Shown in pieces: positions 1 through 11,990 of a stretch of DNA of 64,000 nt. The notes below the pieces were generated by a model, which had not been told where the DNA came from, made no database searches, and saw only the letters and a list, made by a program, of their open reading frames with translations. The DNA is taken from NCBI GenBank assembly GCA_963281155.1, contig CAUJLY010000001.1:2604001-2668000 (forward strand). Reading direction: 5' to 3'. The position numbers were made by a program, and so were the translations under genes. Position 1 is the stretch's first letter, and the number at the start of each line of letters is the position of its first letter. The stretch comes from Rhabditophanes sp. KR3021. Lineage: Eukaryota; Nematoda; Chromadorea; Rhabditida; Alloionematidae.

Positions 1-885
1 CCTACAAAGGTTATTACACCACATATCACCATGGGTAATGGTTTTTTCTGAGTTGTGTAACATCGTTTCTCTGTTATTCAAGGAGATTTGCTCATGATTC
101 ATAGCTAAATTTATTGCGTCTTCGTCTATGTCTTTGTACATATCTTCCGTAACAAACGATTTAATCAAATTCCAACTGCCTTCAAAACAAGCAAGAACAA
201 AAGTTGTATCACTGTTTTCCATCATTGAAGGATACTTTCCTTTCCAAACATGCTTATTTATCAACGATTTAGATTGCAAAATAAAAATTTGATCCAAAAC
301 AGACTTGGTTTGCTCCAACGTAAAAGGGATGAAGGAATCCGTCATCATAGCTTTTTCCCCTAAATATTCCATCAAAATACACCCTTCCTGCTTTCCAACA
401 ATCCACTTTTGAAATCCAAAGCATTTAGGAACTTGTAAACCAGGAAGTATCTTTATTAATTTGTCGTAAAATTCAACTTCTCGATTATGTAAATTTGCTG
501 TTACTTGATCTTCAATGCTAGGAAGTTCTGGGGCTGTTTCATCTTCTATTCTGACGTTGTCAAAAAGAAAGGTGATAGCTTCTGTTCCCGGAATTTTTGT
601 AACAAATACATATGTTTCACCGTTGTTTTCAAAAGTAATTGTTGTTTTGTAAACTTTTGATAAAAAACCTTTACCTCCACTTATATCATAACCATCCATC
701 TAAACTTTAAATTGAATTTGTAATGTTAAATATTAATTACTCACAGACAGTATTTTGGAATTGCCTCGGATTTGATTAAATTCTTCATTCTTATCAATTA
801 GACAATCAACGATCCACTGATTCGTAATGTTTGATGTGCCAAAGAATTTACTCCCAAATTCGTTATCGACAAAAATATTAAGCAT
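1..885 (-). CDS. CHK kinase-like (DUF1679) protein, 5' part, runs off the left edge
   Basis: Minus-strand gene whose 3' end lies outside the window. Exon 1 (885-745) encodes 47 codons from an ATG. The intron 744-700 has a GTGAGT donor and a TTTAG acceptor, and exon 2 (699 to edge) stays open for over 230 codons. It contains the APH/choline-kinase-like hallmark THGDMWCNN near the left edge (the HGDxxxxN catalytic loop) and the conserved HNREVEFYDKL and GCILMEYLG segments. The family (CHK/EcK-like, DUF1679, PF07914) is expanded in nematodes and related to kinases acting on small molecules such as ecdysteroids; the substrate is unknown here. It is the first of three tandem same-strand copies (0-5 kb) sharing the exon-1/exon-2 junction position and phase. 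The DFG-like metal-binding segment must lie beyond the edge. Family call is firm; function is inferred. Confidence 0.88.
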
Positions 886-1145
886 TCTAAAAATATGCAA
901 TCATAATTGTCTATTCAATACTCAACATGCGGCTAATTAACTGGCAGCAAGAACTATATTTAATTGCATCCACTATCTAAATATTGTGTGGTGCTTATGT
1001 GTTTAAATAGTTAAAATGAGATCAAAACTCATAGGCAAAATGATAAAAATACCAAAGATAATAGGTGTGGTAAAGCTTTAACTGATGGTACATAGAATTA
1101 AATAATAATCAACGTGAATGTAAATGTTAGTTACACAATGTAAAG

Positions 1146-1814
1146 TTAATCTTTCTTAATTAGCCAAAGAGGCTTATGAACTCTGGCTGCAAAAACAGCA
1201 TCGTTTAGGGCAGTGATAGTCTTGATGCCAGCTTGTTTTTTCTTGAGATCCCATGTAGCATCACCTGAGTCAGTGGGAGCTCCGGCAATTTTTAAATTTA
1301 CTCCAACACACATTGCAAAAAGTAGTGCCTTTTCAATTAAACTGATTTCGTGTTTCTTTTGAACATCTCATAAGACATTGTTAACTTCGAACTTTTGAAG
1401 CTATTTTGTTACCTACCTAAGAAAGAAAACTTCTCTGTTGTGAGCCAACATGTGAAGATCTCTCTCTATAGCAATCTCGTCAGTACTATCATCAATGACG
1501 ATACTAGCCCCAGGCATTTTCATAACGAATTTAAAAGAAGCATCGCCTCCTTCAAACTCAACAGTTATAAGATAGATCCTTGAAATAAAACCTTTCATGT
1601 TACTAATATTCACATTACTAATCTAGACAAAAACAATTAATCAAACTTCAATTAAATATTGCATCATACTTACTTTAATTATTTTGCGATCATTCCTAAA
1701 GTCGTTAAACTTTGCACATTTTTGCATTAAGCATTCAATGGCCCAAGCAATTTTTGTGTTTGTTCCTTCAAAGTTGGACATCAATAACTCGTTTGATCTA
1801 AAAATGTTTTCCAT
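1146..1814 (-). pseudogene. CHK kinase-like pseudogene with central deletion
   Basis: Exon 1 (from ATG 1814) encodes MENIFRSNELL..., then a short intron and an exon with the family segment ending HNREVFFL, as in both neighbours. The sequence then jumps within about 50 bp to the extreme C-terminal family segment (MFK..., then LIEKALLFAMCVG, ending at TAA 1146-1148). Some 200 residues, including the HGD catalytic loop and metal-binding segment, are absent. In the C-terminal part a one-base shift is needed between AAAAGAAACACG and the LIEKALL frame, and uncorrected reading meets a TAA. Deletion plus frameshift means no active kinase can be made. It sits between two fuller copies, so it is probably a decayed tandem duplicate. 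Confidence 0.82.
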
Positions 1815-2848
1815 TGTCTAAGCAATAAGCAACTAAAAACTTCTGATTGTAATTATAATAATTTACAAGATATTTGCTATATATATTAGCCAAGATGATG
1901 AAATAAATATGTTTAAAATAGGAAGTACTCTCGTACAATGTGATGAAATGTGCATTTGTTTGCGTATTAACATTTTATGACATCATATGAGAATATTATG
2001 TACATATTTTTAGATTAAATTAAATTAAATAAAAGGTAGCCACTTGGATTCTAGTCAGCCATCTAGACCTAAAATCTAGACCTTGTTATGATTCTTCAAT
2101 AACTTTACTAAAGGTCAAATTATTTGCGGAAAGTTTATTTTGAAATCAATTGTCACACGTCACTTTCACTTTAATAGATGTTGTCAAAAGTAAAACATAA
2201 TTGTATAGGTAACTTGAAGATTTTCGAATTAACAACATTTTCATAACAAAATAATTTAAATACACATTAATTAATAAACCTCTTCTTTACATCTTTCAAA
2301 GTTAATCATTTAATTTTTCCAATAACTTATGACTATAATTTATTATTAAAAATCATTTTCATTTCTTTAATTTTGATAATGGATTTGGAAATCTTTGCTC
2401 GTATTCTTTAAAAATAATACTTAAAATTCAAGCTCTTTCAAAAATAAGGCTGTTTTTACACGTAAAGATGAATTTTGTGAAAATTTAGATTTACAACCTT
2501 TGTTTTTATCTTTGTGACCTTTTGAAATCAAATGGCAGTTGGAATTGAACATTATATATGATCAGTATTAAGAATAATTAAATCGGATAATGTATATAAT
2601 GTATTTATTTTGTATAAGGATTATTATTCATAAATATCTATAAAAGACAATGGAATAAATGAACTGCATTTATATAGCAGAAATAATAGCTTGCAAAATT
2701 TAATGATGAGATTCAATATTTTTAAATATATTCTGTAAATTTAATTATCAAAGTTTTATAACTTTTCAGTTATTTATTAATAGACTACATATATCATAAT
2801 AAAATATAGCGATAGTAGAAACTATACATTAAAATTTAATTATTGCTC
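1815..2848. other. gene-poor AT-rich intergenic stretch
   Basis: No reading frame with recognisable protein features on either strand and no obvious repeats. It separates the pseudogene copy from the fragment at 2.85 kb. Confidence 0.5.
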
Positions 2849-3008
2849 TTATGGTAGATATTTAAACCTTTCTCTATTTTGTACCATTTTAAACACTTCG
2901 AATATTTCCCTTTTTTCCTTAACCGTGAATCTTCCTGAGAATGTCCAAGTTTCTGTCCCGACATCTTTAGACAGGTCTTTTTTTAAATGAGCTTTAGCTT
3001 TAAACAGA
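2849..3008 (-). pseudogene. orphan coding-like exon fragment
   Basis: A 53-codon minus-strand stretch is open and has protein-like composition (TETWTFSGRFTVKEKREIF is part of it), ending in TAA at 2851-2849. An in-frame TGA lies just upstream and I see no ATG or acceptor joining it to other exons. I do not recognise the family. It could be the last exon of a lost gene. Low confidence; composition in AT-rich DNA can mislead. Confidence 0.25.
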
Positions 3009-3689
3009 CTCAGTCAGATTGTACTACTTTTGAACTATTAAGGCATGTTTTTATGTGGCCTTTCTTTCATAAAGAATTTAATTCAAGTATATTGCATATT
3101 GCTTTGGGGATCAGAAATAATAAACTCCAAAATTTAATTCGTTCATTAATCGTTTCTTAATCTAATTTGTAATAAATCATACCATTTGTAGTCTTCACTT
3201 TTTCCAAGGAAGTAACATTCAATACATATTTTATCAAAATGTAGAATAAAAAAGTTGTTGAATGCAATAACCACAAAGAAGACTCTTTCAATGCTAAAAG
3301 TATTTGCCTTAGGATCACGATTAACTATAATTAATTGGAAAAAACATTAAACTACAAATTAAATTATATAACATTCATCATTTGCAGAACCTTTTTTTCT
3401 GAATAAAACAAATTTGTCTTTGACGTCTTGATAATTTCGTAGATCATAATGCGTTTTCACATTTCGTTAAGTTTCAGTTGTCGAAGAATTACATTTTTAC
3501 CTAATTGTCTGAACTAAAATAAGGTTAAAATTTGGATAAATAAATGGTGCAAGAAAATCAAATGAACAAAACTGAAATAAACTGATGACATTTTTATTAG
3601 CAAAATTGTTTTGGTTAAAATTTAAGGTACAAAATGGTCATGCAATATTAGAAAGTGCAAAAAGTTAAGTACGAATTGTTGTTTGTTAA

Positions 3690-5013
3690 TTATTTCAAAA
3701 TAAGCCATTCTGGTTTCAATCTCCTTGCCACAAATACAGCGTCATTGAGTGAACACATCGTTTTAACGGCTATTTCATTTTTCTTCTTATTCCAATTAAC
3801 AGTTTGGCTGCTTCCATCAGGTGGTAACGAATATGACAATTCTTTTCCGAAGAACATGCAAAATAATAGTGCCTTTTCGATTAAATTGATATCATAGTTT
3901 TGTTTGAACATTTGCCAAGTCATATCAAATAGCCCTCCTTTTGCGATGACGTCATCCTTCAGCTTTTCGAAATAATGTGGCAGAATTTCTTCTAACTCAT
4001 TGCGTAGATCTGGATCAACGTTGCAAATAAACAAGTTGCTAAGGTCATTTCCTATACTTCCATTGCAACACACTTGAAAGTCAAATAAGGTTACTTCTTC
4101 CGATAGTTCATTATTATTCTTGTGTTCACATTTTTTAAATAAGTATGTGTTAGAGAAAACATCACCTTGCACAAATACCGACTGATTTCCTTTTTCAAAG
4201 GGCAGCTCTTTCATAATATAATCAACGATCTCAGAAGCGTGTGAAACGAGTGAATAGATTTCGTCTTCTGTTTCCTTCCACATTTCCTCAGGAGCATATT
4301 GCTTGACAAGATCAAAATTAGTCTCAAATTCATTAAAAATAAAGGCGATGTCTTTTGCTTCGACTATTGGCTTTAAATCAGCATTTGGAGAGACCAAAAA
4401 ATGTGATTGCAATAGAAATATTTGATCAACTACTGATTGAGCTTGTTCCATTGTTAACGAATTAAAATATTCTACTTGACCATGTGAATTACCTAAATAT
4501 TGCATCAAAATAACTCCATCTTGTTTTAATGGTATGCATTCCTTTGATCCATAGCAAGGCGGAACGTGAAGGCCTTTTATGTCTGAAAGTTTATTGATAA
4601 AGTAGACTTCTCTGTTGTGAAGTGATACAGCTAAGTGTCCATACGGCAAATCTTTAGAACGAGTGCTAATGTTTGCGTTTGTCACTTTCAAGATGCACAC
4701 AAATGTTTCAGTATTGTTTTGAAAAGAAATAGTTACTTTCAAAACATTTGAAACAAATGCTTTACCAACACCTATATCTTTTGTAGCTATCTAAATTAAA
4801 AATAAAATACATAAACAACTAATTACTTGCATTAACAATCTTTGAGTTTTGTCGTAAGTTTCTAAACTCCTCGCAATTGTTTTGAAGGCATTGTATAGCC
4901 CATGAATGCTCGGTGTTAGTCTTAGGAAAACATTGACCACCGAGTTCCTTTTCCAAAAAGTCTCCTCCACTTTCTTCCGCACTTAGATTAACCATATTTT
5001 TTGTTTTAAGCAT
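3690..5013 (-). CDS. CHK kinase-like (DUF1679) protein with QGD catalytic loop
   Basis: Two exons: 5013-4831 (61 codons) and 4790-3690, giving 427 aa, the usual family length. The frame joins cleanly only if the donor is GC (GCAAGT after ...KIVN), matching the GT donor site of the copy at 885 in position and phase. An alternative is GT donor at 4826 with acceptor 4-5 bases downstream. Family segments are LHNREVYFINKL, GVILMQYLG, the catalytic-loop region VQGDVFSNTYLF (about residues 268-279) and DFQ at about residue 298. In this superfamily the loop reads HGDxxxxN; here the His is Gln while Asp and Asn remain. The C-terminal SLNDAVFVARR block is shared with the pseudogene. Substrate unknown. 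Start chosen at the first ATG in exon 1. Confidence 0.88.
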
Positions 5014-6152
5014 TTGACAATATAATTAAAATTATTTTTATAAATATAATTCGACTATTTATATAGATCACTACAAAAAATTTACACTTTTTACACAAAA
5101 ACCAAACAAAAAAGGTACGTGCCCTTTTTAACTTCAAAATAAAAAATTCGGTTAAAAGTACAAAGAAAAGGGATGAATTATTTATCAATTAATTATACTA
5201 CATTTTTTGTTATCGTTTAAAAGTTACCACCCCAAGGTCGATGTTTGTCTTTGTAATTAATATGAAACGATGTTATTTATATGGGAAGATTAATATTATT
5301 TTATAATATGCACCAGTTAGTCAACGGACGCCTCCCTCTATTAATAAGAATATCCAAATATACATAAAAAAAGTTAATTTTTAATTAATTGAATTATTTA
5401 CATCCACCGATCAGTTAAATATTTATATTCCTGTTTGAGGCGTTTCACAATGTTCACGCAATCAATCACAAAATGACATGGGGTAGTAGCTTTTTGTTGT
5501 GGATTAATTAGAATTATATTGTTGTTCGAATGGGGTGATTTTGGATGAACATAGATGTTCTGGTATTTTGCCAAATATTTTGTTTATGTATATGAGTGTT
5601 TTTGATCCAATAGAGATTAATCTTGATATTGGCTAAATTTGAAATATGTATGTCATTGCAAACACAAATCTGCTTTTTGCAAATAAATATAATAATAATC
5701 ATTATTCATTATATTTTCATTTGTAAATTAAAAATGTCACTGAGTATTTTAACAGATCATGGACATGCTGAAAATAATAATAAGTAAAAATGTATCCTGA
5801 AATCATAATTGATTATCTCACGTGAGCTACATTAATATGAATACAATTTATGATTTCAATTGTTTTCTTTTAAAAAAGAAGTATTCAAAAATACGAAATA
5901 TGACCGTACATGAAATATCAAATGTTCAAAGAATTGAAATTACGTGCCTTGGTATGTAATAGCCAATATCGAAACCTAGCATTAACATAAAAACACAAAA
6001 AAGTGAAATTGGAATTACTGTAAAAATTATAGGAATTATTACTTCAGCAAATTATAGTCAAACTGCATTGCAATATTTTTTATAAGCAATTTTATTGTTT
6101 TGCTCTTAAGAATTTAAAGTTGGGCGAATAATTATTTTAAAAAACTAGTCGA
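5014..6152. other. intergenic, nothing recognised
   Basis: AT-rich. Only short ORFs of low-complexity Ile/Asn/Phe composition on the minus strand (5.0-5.7 kb), without conserved motifs. Confidence 0.5.
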
Positions 6153-6445
6153 ATACGCGGCTTTGTCACTTTTATTACAATTTTTAATACTCCAAAACTA
6201 TTACAAGAATTTCAAAATCACGACTTAGCTACTGTAATTGAAGTCATTTATGCCATAGGAGATCATGCTACAACTGACTTCCAAAGGTAAGCAAACACTA
6301 CGTAAATAAATATTTTCATAGATTTGATCCTCGAGAAGGAAAATGGAGCTTTTCAGCTGACATTCCAAATAAAACTTATTTTACTGCTATGCCATCTTTT
6401 GCGCAAACAATCACATGTGCAGGAGGCATGTGTTTTAATGGATGA
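6153..6445 (+). pseudogene. kelch-repeat protein fragment
   Basis: Two stretches join across a consensus intron (6287-6321, GTAAGC...CATAG): 6153-6286 and 6322-6445, 85 open codons ending in TGA. The segment IYAIGDH...TTDFQRFDP, then KWSF, then YFTAMPSF and AGG resembles one kelch blade (IYAIGG, then RYDP, W, M..R). No ATG, BTB domain or further blades are visible, so this is probably a relic or shuffled exon of a KLHL-type protein. Another possibility is a terminal fragment of a gene whose other exons I fail to see. Confidence 0.5.
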
Positions 6446-6786
6446 TATTGAATTACTCAACGAATATTATGCAAGCTCCGGAATTTTATTATGAATCAGT
6501 TAAAATAATGTAATACACAATTCAATATACTTACCTACAGTAAAGATTTATGATCTTTCAATGTTTTCCAAAGTCTCTCTTTGCCAATTGTCATCTCAAA
6601 ACCTTCCAATTCAAATATCAAAAAGGCAGTTGCAATTTGTCAGCTACCACACAGGTTGTGTTTTTTATGAAAATTTCATCATGTTTTACCCAATTAACTA
6701 CAAAGGTGCTTGTTTTTCGTTATTTACTTATGCCCTTAAATTTTTATTAATCAAATATTTGATGCCATTGAATAATTGTATAGGGA

Positions 6787-7835
6787 TTAATTTATTATTT
6801 TTCTATAATAAATATATATACAAACATTATTAGATGAGATCATGGACATGAGGAAAGCCGGCAGTGAATTAATTATTATATCGAGTAAGTAATGATAGTT
6901 CTTGATTTGCCCAAATACAATCATCAAAAAGAAAAATATGGCTGGTATAAAAGAAAGTACAATCGTTGAAATAAAAATAGAGAGATAATAATATAATATT
7001 CGCTTGAATTTTGTGGTATTTTTTTCATTTGCATTTTTCCTAATCATTGTTCGGAATTCTATGTGAAGTAATATGTATTTAAAAACGTAATAGGAAATTC
7101 CAAGTACCATAAAAGATGTTAAGAGCATCAGAACTGATACATTAATTGTTGATTTAGAAGCTCCATATCCAGCCATTATAACAGATGGTCCTCTAAATTT
7201 ATCATATTGTGTGAAATTAAATTTATCAAAGTAATATGACAAAACTTCTTCTTTTGAAATATCAGATATTGCCCATAAAGTAAAGACAATTATATTAAAG
7301 AGAATATACAAAAGACTCGCTAATCTATCAACTTTTGAAAAATTTGTAAAGTTTGTTCTTCTCATAATAATATTTGATCTTCCGGAAATATCCACTAACA
7401 TAAAGAATAAAATACTAAATCCTCCTACAACCATTGTATCCTAAAATGTATTGCACATTTAAATCATTGAGGTATTACTTACGCCAAGATAATGACACCC
7501 AGAATCTCCTAAATATTTTATAGCACCAGCACAAATACCTAAACTTTACTACTTAACTTTTAAACTTTAATCTTACCCACAAGATTTGGCAAAATAAATC
7601 GAATTCGCAATATAAAAGCAAAAACTATAAATAGAATCAGAAAATAGAGACGGCTATAAATTAGGAAATTAACATATGCTAACGAGTTTTCAGTTTTCAT
7701 TTTCTTCATATACCAAATTATAAAGCAACTTGTAGTGCAGGAAACAATAGCTGTAATATCTTGAAGTATCAAGACTTCATCATCGTAGCAATCAAAAATA
7801 TAATTAAATATCAGGCAGTATTTGTAAGCCATATT
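6787..7835 (-). CDS. seven-transmembrane chemoreceptor-like protein
   Basis: Three exons in consistent phase: 7835-7577, 7538-7483 and 7440-6787, giving 322 aa. Introns are 38 and 42 bp with GTAAGA/GTAAGT donors and TTTAG acceptors. The product has about seven hydrophobic segments, a CHYLG stretch before TM3 and RSNIIMRRTNF in an intracellular position, the layout of nematode serpentine receptors. I could not assign it to one sr family. The longer open frame begins with GTG, so the first ATG (MAYKYCLIF) was taken as start. Intact, probably a sensory-neuron GPCR by family analogy. Confidence 0.72.
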
Positions 7836-7859
7836 CAATGTGAAAAATCGTATCCACAC

Positions 7860-9391
7860 TTTTTAGTTTACAAACTATTATTAGGCAATGTAATTATGAT
7901 TTTTTGGATGTTCTTCAATCACAAGAGTAAATTGCAATAAATATACATAAATCCTTGAAGTATAAATAATATAATATTTGCCTGTTGAATAAAATTAACT
8001 ATATTAAAACTGCTAAAATTCGATTTGAAGTTTATTAAACTTTTATTTTAAACAGTTTAAAGTTTACTACCTGAAATGCGTAAATTTATTTACTAAGTTA
8101 TTAAATTAATAAGATGGTTACAAAAATATATTTAATTTTTATCAAGCAAACTAAATTTAGTTAATTGTTCATAAAATTATCCCTCATGCAGGTTATATTA
8201 TGATAACATAATTTATGTCTTTTTTTGAAGTTTAATATGAGTAAATAGCTTGACACATATTAACCTAATTAAAAGCATGCATTTGATAAGTGACATTTTG
8301 GAAATCAAAATAGACTCTATTAAAAAGTAATTTAAAGTGCAACTAATTTAAGAATCAAATAAATGAGTTGTTTTAAGAATGCTGTTTCTAAAAATACATT
8401 TGTTTCAAATCTAATTACGTATTGAAAGCATGATTCTCTTCCAATAATTTAAACATAATTTATTTGCATTAGAGATGTATTAATTTGCAAAAGAATATCT
8501 GGAAATGTCCATTTTGTATCCAAAAAGTGAATTTTCTTATTCATAGATATTGTAATGATGACTAAGGGTAATTTTAATTATATGAGAATTACATAGTTGT
8601 AATAGTTGATCTTTGTTTAATGACATTTAAAATATATTTTCTAATCATTTTTAATTATAAGCCAGTGATTAATCTTTACTATCTAAGCAAAATGTCATTT
8701 CTTTGAAATAAATTGACTTCGAAACGTGACAATTAATTAATATATCCCATTATCATTGTATTTCTTTCTAAACTATGAAATATCCATTACCAAAATTGAA
8801 CAAATCAAAAAATCATATGAACTTCCTTTTCTGATAATATTTGATCTTGATGTACAGATTTTGACTATAGTGTATTTCTATTTATGTGCATAAATGTGTT
8901 TCATTGTGCTTATTAGATGTGTTTAACAAATAAGTTTTTCGACATTCATTAATTTAGAAGTAACATTTGGCAACAATAAAAACAAATGACCCAACATTTA
9001 ATTCCATTTTGAACTACTTGAAAGTTGTATTTGAATCCAACACGTATTAAAGATGCTTTCAATGAACTTCATAGTAATGCGTCACATTTTTATAATATCG
9101 TTCTAATTTATCCGAATATTTATATTAAATCATTGGACCTTGGTTTAATATTATCCGGATTGTGTCGATGCAGATGGATGATACGTACATAAAAAATGAC
9201 TAACAAAAACATTTTACTTTAATCATCTTTTGATATATCAAACTTAATTTTGTAAATGGACTTAGGCTAAATATTCTTGAAACTTTATCTTTTTCCTATT
9301 ACAAGGACAGCAATTTAATAAATAAAACTAACATTTATTATGATTTGGTAAAAGTTAAATATAAAACTGACGAAGAATTTAAAATATATGT
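7860..9391. other. gene-free AT-rich intergenic stretch
   Basis: About 1.5 kb with no coding-like frames and no clear repeats on either strand. Confidence 0.55.
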
Positions 9392-9664
9392 TTACATCTT
9401 TCTTTTCTTCAAATTTGTTGGATATTCTTTTACTAAGGTTTGGTAAGCCATTGCTATTTCAAACTTCTTTAATAATTTATCAGATAATTTCCCTTTGACA
9501 GAATCATCACGAACTGAGTTACCATTTAGTTTGGAAAATATAGACTTATGATGATGCCTTAGATTGTGTCTTTTATGAAGTGGTGTAGGACATTTCCGGA
9601 GCACACTACCATTTACAGTATTAAAATACAAAATGAATAAAAGAAATAGCACAACTTTAAACAT
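9392..9664 (-). CDS. small secreted basic protein, 90 aa
   Basis: Single-exon ORF with an N-terminal hydrophobic signal (MFKVVLFLLFILYFNTVNG) and a predicted cleavage after VNG. The mature part is basic, with HKR and KKRK dibasic sites and a His cluster (LRHHHK). A TATA-like element lies about 50 bp upstream on the same strand. Dibasic sites could be processing points for a peptide precursor, but no known neuropeptide motif is seen. Family unknown. Signal and close TATA box raise this above a chance ORF. Confidence 0.5.
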   Translation of the reverse strand: MFKVVLFLLFILYFNTVNGSVLRKCPTPLHKRHNLRHHHKSIFSKLNGNSVRDDSVKGKLSDKLLKKFEIAMAYQTLVKEYPTNLKKRKM

Positions 9665-9714
9665 AATTTATTCAAGTAAATATCCAAAATGAAACGACAA
9701 GGGCGTATAGGTCA

Positions 9715-9721
9715 TTTTATA
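9715..9721 (-). promoter_or_regulatory. TATA-like box of the small secreted protein
   Basis: TATAAAA on the minus strand, about 50 bp before the ATG at 9664. Spacing matches the TATA boxes seen before the peptide gene at 33.86 kb and the lipase at 42.98 kb. Confidence 0.35.
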
Positions 9722-10279
9722 TTCAATCATTTACGCTTAGCTTCATATCAATTATTGTTTGACAATCCTCCCAATGTCAAAATTAAGAGCATTACTTATC
9801 TGGATATTCGGATTTTGTGATAAATATTCTTTAGAACACCCATCCATATTTATAATAGACTACTATTGTTTTGCAAAAAATATCAAAATTAATTTAGGCC
9901 ATTCTTACAATCAAGCATTTTTATATTTAAGCAATATACTTTGGTGTCTATTACATATAGAGATACAAATATGAAAACGCACTTTGCTTATTAGCATGCA
10001 GACAAAGATGTTTTAAGATTATTCGATGATATCATGAAATTCAAATTATTCTACTAAATAATAAAGATGTGAAACGGATTTTTTACACTAAAACCAATCA
10101 AGTACGCATCTTTTGAAATATTTAGTCTTTAAAAGATTAAGTATAATTCTGTAAATAAAAAGATGAAAAAAATTATGACTAATGTTTTTAATGAAAATAA
10201 AATCATAAATCATCAGCTTTTTGTATAAAGATACAATTTAACGTCACAACTATTTAATTGCATATTGAAAATTTTGTTC

Positions 10280-11452
10280 TTATTTAAAAGAAATTTTTAT
10301 TAGTTGAACGGTATTCGTTTTTATAAAAAATAATGTATAATTTTTGTAATATGATTTCAAATTGTTGTTAAATGAGACAAGTGCAACTGCTGTTGATCCA
10401 CTGCTACATTGGCAACAAAAATGAGAAAATATTGTTATTGAGGGAGAAATTGATATAATAGGTGTACTTTGATAAATAATTGACGTGAAAAATACTAATA
10501 AACATATTATACATGTTTGATCTAATAATCTTTTCTGGGTATTCATTGCTTCTCCAGAATATTCCACTGTTTTTATACTTAAACGGCCAATAAAACATAA
10601 CGTAAAGAAATATTAAGGTAACTATTGCGGAAATGTCATGTACATCATATGATAATTAATGTAATTAAATGTGAAATATAAATTTTCTTCCAGATTTGAG
10701 TAAAGGTTGAAATTCCAAGTCAAGCTAAATGAAGAATCGCAAGTACATGAAAACCAACCAATGTACACTCCTCTGTAATTGAAAATGCTATCGAAGCCGA
10801 TACTTTATTTCCATGAAACAAAATTAGTATACGCATAAAAATAAATATACAAAAACGTGGAAAAGCCAAAATCACAGACATTATTGATGTAGCAACCCAA
10901 CTACCGTCAACTATTAATCTTAAACAATACATTAGTTGCCTATGTGTACAAAACAAATCTCCTCGGAAACTAAAATATGCAGAAAGTAATCCGTTGAAGA
11001 ATAGTGAGATTACATCTATCAATCCTAAAGTGAACTAATTTGAAGTTTATTAAAATTATTTCAGCTAATATCAATGTACCATAATCTTATAGCATTCACA
11101 TTTTATTAATTTATCATTAGTTAGTGCAAATATACACGGAATATATAACAGAATAAAAAATACAACAAGAAAACCGTAAATTAATCCAAGATTTTTATTT
11201 TGTGACATTAGGCTGTCCCATTCTGTTTCATTTCTTATAGTACAATCATAATATTTGTTATAAACTTCATTACTTAAAAAGAGCATTTCTAAATGAACCG
11301 CATATTTTTAATTTCGGACACTTTATATAATAATAACACCGGAAACTAATCATTTTTAATTTGCTCAAAGATTTTCTATCAATGTACTCTGTTATTTTAA
11401 ATTCCATATTTGATTGCCACGTTACTTTCAAAAGTTCAACTGAATTACTCAA
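10280..11452 (-). pseudogene. Srt-family serpentine receptor, probably broken
   Basis: Exon at 11286-11080 encodes the Srt-like N-terminus (YYDC, ETEW, then TM1 with LLYIPCIFAL and CYKIM). It joins in phase across a 45 bp intron to 11034, giving FTLGLIDVISLFFNGLLSAY, CTHRQLMY and SVILAFPRFC at the TM3 end. The TM6-TM7 part lies at 10567-10280 (IICLLVFFTSIIYQ ... CCQCSSGSTAVAL ... FNNNL), the usual Srt ending. Between them a TM5-like segment (TLIFLYVMFYWPFKY, near 10590) is in another frame and needs a one-base change in an AAAAA run near 10576 to join. A first exon may start at ATG 11405 (MEFKITEYID). Family assignment is good. Intactness is doubtful: true frameshift, hidden intron or assembly error. 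Confidence 0.62.
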
Positions 11453-11547
11453 ATTGTTGTCTAGTGTACTTAGTTTAAAAAATTAATTATTTGATAGTCT
11501 GAGGAGATGCTTTTATTAATCACGGTGCTAAAAACAGCAATGAAATT

Positions 11548-11990
11548 TACTATCTCTTTTTAATGCCAGAATATACTAATTTGAACCTAACTAAGAGTTG
11601 AAAACTATTCCCATTTTGACTCGAGTTGGAACACTTTCAGAAGCGTCATATCAAATTTTTGGGTCAATTTTCAAGTGGTTTTTTAACAATTATTTTTTGA
11701 CCTTTTTGAAACAACTTACATGTTATTTAATACAGTTTTTACGCTCTTTAAGATTAACTACTCAGAAGAAATTATATAAATATTATTTTCCCTTTTAATA
11801 ATAAACCCCTTGTAAATCCGTGAAAAAGAGTAAATTTAAATTTTGATGACGCCATTCAAAATAATCTTAAACCGTGATTTATAGAAAATTTCATTTGGTA
11901 TTTTTTCTAAAAGAAATTTTCTTTAAAAGTACCTTTTTAAGATGATTTCACATATTTTGAATCATTAATTTTTTTTTAAATTCACTTTAT
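11548..11990 (+). repeat. left inverted arm of foldback element
   Basis: Pairs with 12385-12830 in inverse orientation; best conservation over the outer 95 bases. Confidence 0.75.

Noticed and set aside
6550..6833. Overlapping 66- and 90-codon frames
   Set aside because: Low-complexity Phe/Tyr/Leu composition, overlapping each other, no motif and no splice context.
11598..11798. 66-codon plus-strand frame
   Set aside because: Lies inside the left arm of the inverted repeat and has no protein features.
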